Assembly: GCA_018267545.1 (NCBI GenBank)
Contig: JAFDYG010000267.1
Span: forward strand, 1 to 64,000
Direction: 5' to 3'
Origin: Bacteroidota bacterium
GTDB taxonomy: Bacteria; Bacteroidota; Bacteroidia; Chitinophagales; Chitinophagaceae
DNA: 64,000 bases
Below are positions 1-7,574 of this stretch, in pieces. The notes under the pieces are model-generated. The model was not told the DNA's origin, ran no database searches, and saw only the letters and a list, made by a program, of their open reading frames with translations. How positions within the stretch are numbered: position 1 is the stretch's first letter; the number at the start of each line of letters is the position of its first letter. The translations under genes and the position numbers were made by a program.

Positions 1-598
1 AATACCACATGGCGGCGGTAAAGGCGATTTCGGCGGCCCAGTTCAGCGCGACCCATTTGTCGAAGGGTTTGATCTCGCGGAGGCGGGAGATGCGGAATAC
101 CTGGAAGACCGGGTAGAAGAGCAGCCAGATGACTTTACCGATAAAGTAGTTATTGATGAGCTTGGCTTCCCAGCGGTTTGGCAGGTCGGCGTCCAGCTCG
201 TGTACTCCCTGGAAAGAGTGGTGTTTAATATGATAGCGCTCGAAGGAGATCGAGCTTGGGAACAGCTGGGGGAGGTTGGCAAGGATACCCGAGAGGCGAT
301 TGGCCGCGCGGCTCTTAAACAACAAGTGGTGGGCGCATTCGTGGATCATGACGAAGAGGGAGTGATCGGCGAAGGCTCCCAGCAGGTAGGCTGCACCAAC
401 GACGATCCACCAGGACTGGTCCTTGACCAGGATGGCCAGACCGCACTGGGCGAGCACGATGCCCAATATGGCAAAAAACGTGTATTTGTTTTTTCCGATA
501 AGTTTTCTTACTTCCGGGTGCTGCTGCAAAATCTGCTTGGTACGGAGCCTGTGGGGCTCTTGATTTACGGAATGAACAAAGTCAGTTCTCTGTGACAT
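1..598 (-). CDS. Sphingolipid (dihydroceramide) delta-4 desaturase-like protein, C-terminus cut by window edge
   Basis: Membrane di-iron fatty acid desaturase family. The 199 visible residues start at ATG 598-596 with MSQRTDFVHSVNQEPHRLR. They follow the layout of animal DEGS1: an N-terminal segment with QPH-type spacing (here NQEPHRLRTKQILQQHPEV), two hydrophobic stretches, a first histidine box HECAHH, an ANLPQLFPSSISFERYH stretch and a second box HIKHH. DEGS1 has the similar ANLP..IPYSISFKRYHMDHH stretch, recalled from memory. The third histidine box would lie beyond the window. Family knowledge suggests insertion of a 4,5 double bond into a sphingoid base, which fits Bacteroidota that make sphingolipids. 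The substrate is inferred. The gene is divergent from the secreted protein at 799, and both promoters carry a TATCTTG element. Open to the window end with no stop. Confidence 0.8.
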   Translation of the reverse strand, partial: MSQRTDFVHSVNQEPHRLRTKQILQQHPEVRKLIGKNKYTFFAILGIVLAQCGLAILVKDQSWWIVVGAAYLLGAFADHSLFVMIHECAHHLLFKSRAANRLSGILANLPQLFPSSISFERYHIKHHSFQGVHELDADLPNRWEAKLINNYFIGKVIWLLFYPVFQVFRISRLREIKPFDKWVALNWAAEIAFTAAMWY

Positions 599-734
599 GG
601 TGTGAATTAGGTGGTGGTGTGTTTAAGACGCGATCAAGATACTAAAAAAAACGGCTTTACGACATGATGTGCAGCCTTTAGCACCAGAATTTTATGAATT
701 TTAAAACATTTAATAATTAAGGGGTACAGAGGGT

Positions 735-779
735 CCCCTATAGGGGTACTTGCAAGGGGAAATTATTTATAGTATCTTG
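735..779 (+). promoter_or_regulatory. Palindrome CCCCTATAGGGG and promoter -7 element
   Basis: A perfect 12-bp palindrome CCCCTATAGGGG lies at 735-746. A TATCTTG element resembling the Bacteroidota -7 box (TAnnTTTG) lies at 773-779, 19 bases before the ATG at 799. The same TAGTATCTTGA string occurs on the minus strand near 634-644, pointing to the desaturase. The core CCTATAGGGG recurs at 2768-2777 upstream of another promoter-like site, so it may be a shared operator. This is inference from repetition only. Confidence 0.4.
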
Positions 780-798
780 ACGGCCAAATCAATACCCA

Positions 799-1395
799 AT
801 GAAAATCCTAAATTTCCTTGTTACAGGATCCTTATTGCTTTTTGCTTCGACGGCCGGGCAAGCTCAGCCCGATACGGCCAAAATCTCCCAACGTGCTTTA
901 TTCTTTGCCGATAGTCTTGTGAAGGTCGACTTTTACGAGAACTGGGGAAGCTATGCCGATCTGGCGCCGGCGAGCGTCATCAAATTCTATGGCGGGAAAA
1001 ATGGCTATATCGAGCATATCAAGACGCTGCGGACGCGTACCACCAGTGATCTTGCCGAGGATGCACCGGAACTGAAGGTCCTCAATCTAATGACGCAGGA
1101 GGACAAATGGCAGTGTATTGTCCGGGTGTCGCGATACTTCCATAAGGGGGAGACGGCGTATCACCTGGTGACATCCTTTGTAGAGCAGTCCAAGGATGAG
1201 GGGGAAACCTGGAAGCTTTTCGACGTCAGCTATAATAAGGTGGCAAACATTTATTCTATGTTCCCGGAGATTTTTGGGGATATGCCAATACAGGAGGCGA
1301 CTATCATGACGAAGGAGCAGGAGGTCGCGGCGCAGCAGAAGGCGGCGGCGGAGGCGAATGCGGGGAAGAAGGCGGTTGCTTCAAAGAAGAAGTAG
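799..1395 (+). CDS. Secreted protein of unknown function
   Basis: 198 residues. A clear signal peptide covers about residues 1-22 (hydrophobic LVTGSLLLFAST ending at AGQAQ), so the product is expected in the periplasm or outside. The body is a compact mixed alpha/beta domain with aromatic positions (FYENWGSYADLAPAS, KWQCIVRVSRYF, ETWKLFDVSYNKV) of a kind seen in small Bacteroidota exported proteins. The last 35 residues are Ala/Lys/Glu rich (QKAAAEANAGKKAVASKKK), a low-complexity basic tail. I do not recognise a named family. Divergent from the desaturase. A plus-strand terminator hairpin lies about 200 bases downstream. Confidence 0.7.
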   Translation: MKILNFLVTGSLLLFASTAGQAQPDTAKISQRALFFADSLVKVDFYENWGSYADLAPASVIKFYGGKNGYIEHIKTLRTRTTSDLAEDAPELKVLNLMTQEDKWQCIVRVSRYFHKGETAYHLVTSFVEQSKDEGETWKLFDVSYNKVANIYSMFPEIFGDMPIQEATIMTKEQEVAAQQKAAAEANAGKKAVASKKK

Positions 1396-1600
1396 TGCGC
1401 TTGGCGCGTGGGGGTTAGCGCGGGTTTGCGCCCCGTTGGCGAGGCGTTCGGGCATTTTTAAGTAGTTTATTCAACCTTTTTTTAAATTAATTGACTAAAG
1501 TATTATAACCATGGGACCAAATCCTGGAATTCGGGTGCGGCGATTGTAGATTTGGTTTTTCATAGGATAAGGTTTAATGGTTAAAAACACTTTGATTAGT

Positions 1601-1629
1601 ACGCCCCTGGTAGTCTTACCGGGGGCTTT
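1601..1629 (+). terminator. Rho-independent terminator
   Basis: A GC-rich hairpin (CCCCTGGTA, short loop, TACCGGGGG) is followed by CTTTTTG on the plus strand. It probably ends transcription from the secreted-protein gene at 799, or a short RNA from the 200-base gap after it. It overlaps the stop codon of the convergent esterase gene. Confidence 0.6.
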
Positions 1630-2540
1630 TTGTTTGTCTTGGGTTTAGGGCTGAAAGTGCGGAGGGTTTGATGATGTTCATATCGGAAAGCCAGTTGGCC
1701 ATCAGCTGGGGCCAGGTATGGACGGACTTTAGATTGGAGCGATAGCCCATGTTGAAGCCGTGGTCGCCTTGTGCGAGGATGTGGGCTTCTACGGGAACAC
1801 CGGCTTCCCGGAATTTTGTCAGCAGATTGAGGACGGGAGTGGAGCAGCATTTGTCGTCGTTGGCGGCGATGAGGAAGGTGGGGGGGTGCATAATAAGGTA
1901 CCTGAGCCGGGACACCCAGCGGGCCGGGGTAGACCAGGATCTGGAAATTCGGGTGGGCGTCGAAGCGGTCGATTGGGTCGGCGGCCAGGGAATCGCGTTC
2001 GCCGGGTCTATAGGCCAGGAGGGCAGCGACTTCGCCTCCGGCGGAGAAGCCCATGATGCCAAGGCGGGCAGTGTCGATGTTCCATTCGACCGCGTGGCTC
2101 CGGACGACGCGCATGGCGCGGTAGGCGTCCTGGCGGACTTCTTTTTCCAGGCTATATATATTGGAATCTTCGCGGAACAGGCGGTATTTGACGATAAAGG
2201 CGGCGATGCCCAGGTTGTTTAGAAAGCGTGCCGGGTCGCGGCCTTCGGCATTAAACACGAGGAGGCGGTGGCCGCCGCCGGGAAAGATGACTACGGCTGC
2301 GCCATTGGCTTTTTCTTTTGGGGGAAGGTAGACCGTGATGCTGGGGTTGTGGATGTTCTTGACCCAGTAGTCTTTCGCCTGTTCGGGTTCGTTCTTTTTG
2401 CTTTCGAAGCCGGGGGCGCCTTTGGTCCAGAGGGGGATTTGGCGGGCGGTGTCCTGGGCGAGGGATTGGAGGGTGAGGGTAAGGGTGAGCAGGGTTGTTA
2501 GCGCAAGGGAGGTTGGGGTGGTTAATGGCGGCAATTTCAT
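1616..2540 (-). pseudogene. Secreted alpha/beta hydrolase (acetylesterase-like), frameshifted at a G7 run
   Basis: ATG 2540-2538 begins a signal peptide (MKLPPLTTPTSLALTTLL...SLAQ). The first reading frame then shows an esterase of the COG0657/BD-FAE kind: oxyanion strand VVIFPGGGHRLL, nucleophile elbow GFSAGG and a strand FQILVYPGPLG. The frame then loses homology. The conserved end (PPTFLIAANDDKCC, then QGDHGF with the likely catalytic Asp and His, ending at 1616) continues in another frame. The switch maps to a run of seven G at 1880-1886. Six would restore APPTFLIAANDD. Either a sequencing or assembly error, a recent mutation, or a slippage-variable gene. If corrected, the protein would be about 307 residues. 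A relative would be expected to deacetylate plant polysaccharides or similar esters in the periplasm. Confidence 0.8.
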
Positions 2541-2708
2541 TTGTGGTTTCGTTTTGGAAACAAAAGGTACGTTCATTTTTGAAATGCAACAATGTAACAA
2601 CTCTTTGCCCTCTGGGGGCATGCTCTTGCCGCTGGTAAAGCCCGGCAACCATTCGTAAGTCAAAAACCGCCGCTCAGACCCGATATTTGACACTCAACCA
2701 CCTATTTT

Positions 2709-2758
2709 GCCGTTCATCACAGGAGGAGGACCGTCATTAAACAAAAAGGACCGCTCCT
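2709..2758. promoter_or_regulatory. Three LytTR-like direct repeats
   Basis: GCCGTTCAT (2709-2717), ACCGTCATT (2730-2738) and ACCGCTCCT (2750-2758) are spaced 21 and 20 bases start to start. Paired imperfect 9-mers resembling ACCGTTNAT at about 21-base spacing are the known pattern for LytTR-type response regulators. The regulator is not in this window. The sites lie between the esterase (minus) and the plus-strand promoter-like element TATCTTT at 2793-2799. Confidence 0.4.
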
Positions 2759-2837
2759 ACCGGATCGCCTATAGGGGGGAACCAAACCCTACTATCTTTA
2801 CTCCATCAATTAAAACGGAGCTAGTCTCCCACTTAAA

Positions 2838-2918
2838 ATGAAATCATCTATAGAGTTTTTGTCTGCCACCACCTACTACTACAATAGGGCAAGACTACCG
2901 GAAATCTCCCTTTCCTAA
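2838..2918 (+). CDS. Putative 26-residue peptide
   Basis: An ATG at 2838 opens a 26-codon frame ending in TAA at 2916-2918. The peptide starts MKSSIEFLSATTYYYN and ends LPEISLS. It has no signal peptide and an unusual run of three tyrosines. It lies 39 bases after a -7-like TATCTTT (2793-2799), which itself follows a CCTATAGGGG box (2768-2777) and the three direct repeats. This promoter context is the main reason to list it. Short peptides of this kind are common in regulated Bacteroidota intergenic regions. Codon sampling is too small to prove coding, and there is no strong ribosome-binding site. Function unknown. Confidence 0.35.
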   Translation: MKSSIEFLSATTYYYNRARLPEISLS

Positions 2919-3018
2919 AAACTCAAAGTAACCAAACAAAATTCAAGTAGGCTGAAGCCTGCGCTGTATTGCGCATATAGGTTTCTGTTATGCATTGTTT
3001 TTCCTAACTGTAACAAAC

Positions 3019-3177
3019 ATGAAAAAACTCATTGGGGTGTTCGTTATCCTGTTCACTCTTTTATTGACCGTCATCTACAGACAGCTGACGGGGAGCCGGG
3101 TTAAGGAAAAGACCGGGCATGTGTGTCTGTTCCGGCTAAGGGAAGAGCTTCCGCTCTTTCAGATGCTAATCCAATAA
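3019..3177 (+). CDS. Putative 52-residue single-pass membrane peptide
   Basis: The ATG at 3019 (MKKLIGVFVILFTLLLTVIY) gives a strongly hydrophobic N-terminal helix followed by a basic stretch (RQLTGSRVKEK). The stop is at 3175-3177. An upstream ATG at 2995 in the same frame is less likely because it would add a short polar extension before the Lys-Lys start of a signal anchor. Small inverted repeats flank it (AGGCT/AGCCT near 2950 and a GCGC stem near 2961). Could be chance. No family recognised. Confidence 0.3.
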   Translation: MKKLIGVFVILFTLLLTVIYRQLTGSRVKEKTGHVCLFRLREELPLFQMLIQ

Positions 3178-3281
3178 TTTTTGGGGCTTTGCGGCGCGCT
3201 TACGCGTGCCTGAAACGACCGTGACAGGCCGTAAGGGCCATGTCATGCCTGAAATTTTTTAACCACTTAAAAACAATAACC

Positions 3282-3926
3282 ATGGCCAAACTTGGAAAAA
3301 AGCTCTTGTCCGCCTTCATTGAAGTGTCGGATGAGAAGAAGGAGGACGCGCCTCGCACGTCTTCGGCGCCGCATGAGACTGTGGCGTCAGCACCGGCAGA
3401 TGCGTCGGTTGCGTCGGCTGTGCCGGCTGCGGCGGCTGCTGATCAGCGTTTCGCGGATTATTTCGACAAGCTATTCAGCGAGGCGAATATTCCCGGACCG
3501 GATTACTATGAGTTCTCGAAGATGATCGGCGCGATGCAGCTGATAGCCGACGAGCAGTCGAGGTACTATGCTGCCTATGCGGGGCTGCAGGTCCAGGGGC
3601 TGGACAAACCAAAGCTGCTGTCTACCGCTGCCGAATACCTGCGGATATTGACCGCCGACTCCGATCAGTTCCAGAAGACGGTGCAAACTGCGCTGGAGGA
3701 AAAGGTGCATAGCCGGACGGCGGCGGCCGACGAGAAAGCCCGCCGTATCCAGGCCCTTTCTCAGGAGATTCAGCAGCTGCAGGAAGAGATTGCTGCCATG
3801 CAGCGTGAGATCGGCGAGAGCCGGTCGGGGCTGGAGGCGAGCGGTCAGGCCTATGCGGCAGAGAGCGCACGTCGGAAGCAGCAGATAGAATCGGATATCC
3901 AAAAGATCGACCATTATATACACTAA
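3282..3926 (+). CDS. Cytoplasmic coiled-coil protein, first gene of the OmpA-tethered ABC unit
   Basis: 214 residues from ATG 3282 (ACCATGGCC). The in-frame ATG at 3240 would add 14 residues and sits inside an inverted repeat, so I prefer 3282. Layout: short basic start MAKLGKKLL, an Ala/Pro-rich linker (about 25-60), a helical globular part with conserved-looking aromatics (YYEFSKMIGAMQLIADEQSRYY, about 75-115), then a long heptad-rich coiled coil (about 150-205: RRIQALSQEIQQLQEEI). No signal peptide or membrane helix. It lies 19 bases before the next gene, which also carries a coiled coil, so the two may assemble at the inner face of the membrane. I do not recognise a named function. Confidence 0.7.
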   Translation: MAKLGKKLLSAFIEVSDEKKEDAPRTSSAPHETVASAPADASVASAVPAAAAADQRFADYFDKLFSEANIPGPDYYEFSKMIGAMQLIADEQSRYYAAYAGLQVQGLDKPKLLSTAAEYLRILTADSDQFQKTVQTALEEKVHSRTAAADEKARRIQALSQEIQQLQEEIAAMQREIGESRSGLEASGQAYAAESARRKQQIESDIQKIDHYIH

Positions 3927-3945
3927 CATTTAAAACTTAACGACC

Positions 3946-4938
3946 ATGAATCGTCTTATCGAAAAAACAAAAACGCCCGGCTGGTGGAGCGAACCGAAGA
4001 ATGTCGCGGCCGCTGTTGTCGGACTGGCTTTCACCGGAGGCCTGGCGTATGCCTTCCTCACCTATGTGCTGCCGTGGCTGGTTACGGTGACCTGGAATAT
4101 GGTCAATCTGGTAATCGGTGGCGTTGTGTGCGGCTTCCTGTTGATGACCGTGACTAACCGGAAGTTCTGGCGAGCGCTGAAATACTTTTCAGAATTTATC
4201 GCCAACTATACGGTTGGTCTGGCCATCGAGCTGAACCCTTTTGCGATCCTTCAGTCGAAGATCGACCAGGGTTATAAGGACAGGAATACGCTCTACAAAC
4301 AATCGGCCCGGCTCAAGGGCAAGCAGAGCGAGCTGATGGACAAGCTGACCGAAAAGGAGAAGGAGCTACAGCTCAATATCCAGAAGGTCAAGATCCTGAA
4401 ATCCGAAGGGAACGGCGACCGGCAGGTGAGTCTTTATACCAACAACGTTTTGCGTTGCCGGGAGTATATCGACAATGTCACGCCGATCGTTGGCGACCTG
4501 AACAAGCTGATCGCCTTTGCCGATGCCGCTTATGAAGAGAGCGGGATTATGCTGGAAGACGCCAAGCTGGACCTCGAAGCGAAAAAGGACCTGTATTATT
4601 CCGTTACGACGGGCTTGTCGGCCGTGACTAGCGCGATGAAGGCCTTCAAGGGCGACGATGAGCTGAACAGGGATGCCGAGAAGGCGTTGGCTCTGTTGAA
4701 GGTTCGAATCGGAGAGAAGATCGGGCATATCAAGTCCGCCATCAATGTGACGTCTCGCTTTATGGATGACCAGGTGCTGGAGGATAAGGCCAAGTCTGCA
4801 CAGGCTATCGAATTGATCAATCAATTCGATTTGGGCAAGGACTTTCACTATACCGGTTCTCAGCTGAAGGATAGCGGAGACAAAGGACGGTTGAAGGATG
4901 TGCAGGTCAATGATAGATATAAAGGATTGTTGCCCTAG
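3946..4938 (+). CDS. Inner-membrane coiled-coil protein
   Basis: 330 residues. Two transmembrane helices near the N-terminus (about 20-45 and 48-70, ending VCGFLLMTVTN) are followed by an amphipathic segment (KYFSEFIANYTVGLAIELNPFAIL) and a long helical cytoplasmic part. Residues about 105-150 form a heptad-rich coiled coil (KQSELMDKLTEKEKELQLNIQ). The C-terminal 60 residues look helical and then disordered. It sits between the coiled-coil gene and the solute-binding/OmpA fusion, with short gaps, in one apparent operon. A scaffold or energy-coupling role for the transporter is inference. No enzyme motif is visible. Confidence 0.7.
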   Translation: MNRLIEKTKTPGWWSEPKNVAAAVVGLAFTGGLAYAFLTYVLPWLVTVTWNMVNLVIGGVVCGFLLMTVTNRKFWRALKYFSEFIANYTVGLAIELNPFAILQSKIDQGYKDRNTLYKQSARLKGKQSELMDKLTEKEKELQLNIQKVKILKSEGNGDRQVSLYTNNVLRCREYIDNVTPIVGDLNKLIAFADAAYEESGIMLEDAKLDLEAKKDLYYSVTTGLSAVTSAMKAFKGDDELNRDAEKALALLKVRIGEKIGHIKSAINVTSRFMDDQVLEDKAKSAQAIELINQFDLGKDFHYTGSQLKDSGDKGRLKDVQVNDRYKGLLP

Positions 4939-4988
4939 TTAGTGATTGGGAGAAATGAAATTTATTAAAACTTAAAAAAACAAAGTAT

Positions 4989-6755
4989 ATGTCAGTCAAA
5001 ATAAAACCCGCTGGTAAATTATTAATCATCGCCGCCGTCGTAGCCGCGGGTATCTATGGAGTAAAATGGTATCAGTCTCGACCCAAGGAAGCGGGTAAGG
5101 CGGTGGAGCTTGGTAAGGTCGTCTTACCCGATGCTCCGGAAGCCTCCCTGAACGCCAACGCCGTCTTATTGTCCCTGCCTTCTACAGTGGATGCAGTAAA
5201 CGGCGGCAGCCAGATCACCTGGGAACGTATGGCCTGGAACAGTCAGTTCTCCGGTATGTACGCCAACGGCGGGGTACGTACGAGCAAGGGTTCTTTGTTC
5301 GACCGGGCGCATCTGGACATCACGTACGTCCGTCAGGATGACTGTAACAAGCAGATGGCCGATTTGGTAAAATTTGCCAACGAATACAAGACCAATCCCA
5401 ATGCTGCGGGTGTGCTCATCACCTTTATGGGTGACGGTATGCCGGCCTTTATGACCTCCTTGTCGAAGGAGCTCGAGCCTCTGGGTCCCGAGTATCAGCC
5501 GATCATCCTACCCATTGCGCACGGTAAGTCGTATGGTGAGGACCAGGTGATGGGGCCCGCTTCCTGGAAACAGGACCCGCACAATGCCATCGGTAAATGT
5601 GTAGCCGGTGTGCTGCGTGACGGTGACGTGAACATCCTGCTCAAGTGGGCTGGAGACAATGGGATCAAGGTGAACCCCGACGAAACGACCTATGATGCTG
5701 AAGCCGTCAACCTGATCGCGGCCAATGACTTTCTCGATGCTCCCAACAAGTATATCGCGGGATATACGGAGAAAAGAAAGGTCATTGCCGGAGGTAAGAC
5801 GACGGGCCGAGATACCACGGTCGGTGTAGATGGTGTAGCCACCTGGACGCCGGGTGACGTCAACGTCGCCACGAAGAAGGGTGGTTTGGTGACCATCGCC
5901 AATACCCGTCAGTATGCGTCGCAGATGCCTAACCAGACGATTGCGATCAAGAAGTGGGCCTATGACCACCGTACCGACATCGAGAACATGATCATCGCCC
6001 TGGCGCAGGCCGGCGACCAGGTTCGTTCGTTCACCGAAGCCCGCAAGTTTGCGGCCCAGGTCAGCGCGAATGTGTACCAGGAGCAGAATGCCGATTATTG
6101 GTTGAAATACTATAACGGTATCGAAGAGAAGGATATTCAGGGGATGAAGGTGAACCTGGGTGGTTCTACGGTCTTCAACCTGTCCGATATGGCCAATACG
6201 TTTGGTCTGGGCAGCGACAGGGTGGACCGTTACAAGGCCGTCTACAACACCTTCGGTAACTTGATGGTGAAAATGTATCCTTCGATCATGCCCAGCTTTA
6301 TGCCCTATGAAAAGGCCGTCGACAAATCCTTCCTGCTGAGCGTGATTTCGAATCACCCCGAGCTGCTGGAGGGTAAGGCCATCGAAACGAAGTATGCTTC
6401 CAATATTACGGAAGCGGTTTCGAGCAAGTCTTACCATATCGAGTTCGAGACGGGGTCGGCCACGATCAGGCCGGCTTCTTACCGGATGCTGAACGAGATC
6501 TTCGAGTCTGCTGTCGTAGCCGAAGGTCTTAAGCTGGGTGTCTATGGTCACACCGACAACAACGGCTCGGACGCGGTCAATATCCCGCTTTCTGAAAAGA
6601 GGGCGGCGGCCGTAAAGGCATACCTCATCGAGAAAGGCCTGAAGGATGGCCAGGTCGAAACCAGGGGTTTTGGTTCCTCGAAGCCTGTGGCTGACAACAG
6701 TACGGAAGCCGGCAGGAGCCGTAACCGCCGGGTGGAGGTGGTCCTGGGTGAATAA
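4989..6755 (+). CDS. Membrane-anchored ABC solute-binding protein fused to OmpA peptidoglycan-binding domain
   Basis: 588 residues. A transmembrane anchor (about 9-25, LLIIAAVVAAGIYGVKWY) replaces a cleaved signal. Residues about 70-460 resemble the periplasmic binding domain of the phosphate or NitT/TauT-type ABC substrate-binding/OmpA family. Residues about 480-586 are an OmpA C-terminal domain: FETGSATIRP, GHTDNNG with Asp523, LSEKRA with Arg538 (the Asp/Arg pair, spaced 15, that binds diaminopimelate in OmpA), and NRRVEVVL. The protein therefore links inner membrane, ligand and cell wall. Downstream genes encode the matching permease and ATPase. Substrate unknown. NCBI-type names for this family mention phosphate, but nothing in the sequence proves it. 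Confidence 0.85.
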   Translation: MSVKIKPAGKLLIIAAVVAAGIYGVKWYQSRPKEAGKAVELGKVVLPDAPEASLNANAVLLSLPSTVDAVNGGSQITWERMAWNSQFSGMYANGGVRTSKGSLFDRAHLDITYVRQDDCNKQMADLVKFANEYKTNPNAAGVLITFMGDGMPAFMTSLSKELEPLGPEYQPIILPIAHGKSYGEDQVMGPASWKQDPHNAIGKCVAGVLRDGDVNILLKWAGDNGIKVNPDETTYDAEAVNLIAANDFLDAPNKYIAGYTEKRKVIAGGKTTGRDTTVGVDGVATWTPGDVNVATKKGGLVTIANTRQYASQMPNQTIAIKKWAYDHRTDIENMIIALAQAGDQVRSFTEARKFAAQVSANVYQEQNADYWLKYYNGIEEKDIQGMKVNLGGSTVFNLSDMANTFGLGSDRVDRYKAVYNTFGNLMVKMYPSIMPSFMPYEKAVDKSFLLSVISNHPELLEGKAIETKYASNITEAVSSKSYHIEFETGSATIRPASYRMLNEIFESAVVAEGLKLGVYGHTDNNGSDAVNIPLSEKRAAAVKAYLIEKGLKDGQVETRGFGSSKPVADNSTEAGRSRNRRVEVVLGE

Positions 6756-6763
6756 TTTTTATC

Positions 6764-6789
6764 GAGCAGGGGGCTTCGGCCTCCTGCTC
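6764..6789 (+). terminator. Intercistronic hairpin between binding protein and permease
   Basis: GAGCAGG...TTCG...CCTGCTC forms a strong stem closed by a UUCG-type loop, with only ATTTAAAC after it. The weak T tract suggests partial termination or mRNA 3'-end protection. That would make the binding protein more abundant than the permease and ATPase, as is common in ABC operons. Confidence 0.6.
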
Positions 6790-6805
6790 ATTTAAACTTA
6801 ATATT

Positions 6806-7570
6806 ATGTTCAAACCTTTTGAGAAAATAAGCAAGCAGAACTTCCTGATTATGGTAGGTCTGCAGGTCTTCTTTATATTGCTGGTATGGCAGCTGAGTCC
6901 GATAGGGCTTATTCCCCAGCCGACGCATGTACTGTCGGCGCTGGGGCAGCTGCTGGGCACCCGACTGCTGATCGACAACCTGCTGGTGAGCCTGCTGCTT
7001 ACCTTACAGGCGATGCTGTATTCCATCCTGATCACGCTGGTGTTTTCATACCTATCAGTGATACCGTTCTTTCATTCTGTCGCGCAGTTTATCGTAAAGT
7101 GCCGGTACCTGACCCTGACGGGACTGATCTTTATTTTCACCCTGCTGACCAAAGATGGGAGCCAGTTAAAACTATCCCTGCTGATATTCGGCATCGTCCC
7201 TTTCTTTACGACGTCCTTCCTTGCCGTCATACTTCGTATCCCGGCGCAGGAGTACGAGCTATGCCAGACCCTTGGCTATAGCCGCTGGGAGAGCCTCTAT
7301 GAGGTCATCGTCATCGGCAAGGCCGACCAGGTCTTCGAGATGGTGCGGCAGAACTTTGCTATCGCCTGGATGATGATCACGATGGTGGAGGGTTTGAACA
7401 TGAGTGAAGGCGGTATCGGCGCTTTGCTGATCAAGTACAATAAATACAATGACCTGCCGCACGTGATAGCTTTGCAGGCGATCATCTTTGGCATCGGGCT
7501 TTTTTTCGACTATCTATTGGGATTGCTAAGACATTGGCTTTTCCCTTATACCATGGCACATAAAAAGTAA
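6806..7570 (+). CDS. ABC transporter permease, NitT/TauT-like
   Basis: 254 residues with about six hydrophobic helices, a normal size for a BPD_transp_1 permease. The cytoplasmic coupling loop is visible near residue 150: EYELCQTLGYSRWESLYEVIVIGKADQVFEMVRQ, which corresponds to the EAA motif (E-x-x-x-x-LG) that docks on the ATPase. The C-terminal helix is followed by LRHWLFPYTMAHKK. It is transcribed with the binding protein and ATPase, and only four bases separate its stop from the next ATG. Together they form a complete importer, apparently one permease type acting as a homodimer. Substrate unknown. Confidence 0.85.
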   Translation: MFKPFEKISKQNFLIMVGLQVFFILLVWQLSPIGLIPQPTHVLSALGQLLGTRLLIDNLLVSLLLTLQAMLYSILITLVFSYLSVIPFFHSVAQFIVKCRYLTLTGLIFIFTLLTKDGSQLKLSLLIFGIVPFFTTSFLAVILRIPAQEYELCQTLGYSRWESLYEVIVIGKADQVFEMVRQNFAIAWMMITMVEGLNMSEGGIGALLIKYNKYNDLPHVIALQAIIFGIGLFFDYLLGLLRHWLFPYTMAHKK

Positions 7571-7574
7571 TGAT

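Noticed and set aside
200-595. Open plus-strand frame of 131 codons
   Set aside because: Antisense to the desaturase, which has clear histidine-box motifs on the minus strand.
6764-6789. Operon-ending terminator
   Set aside because: T tract too weak, and the permease and ATPase of the same importer follow directly.
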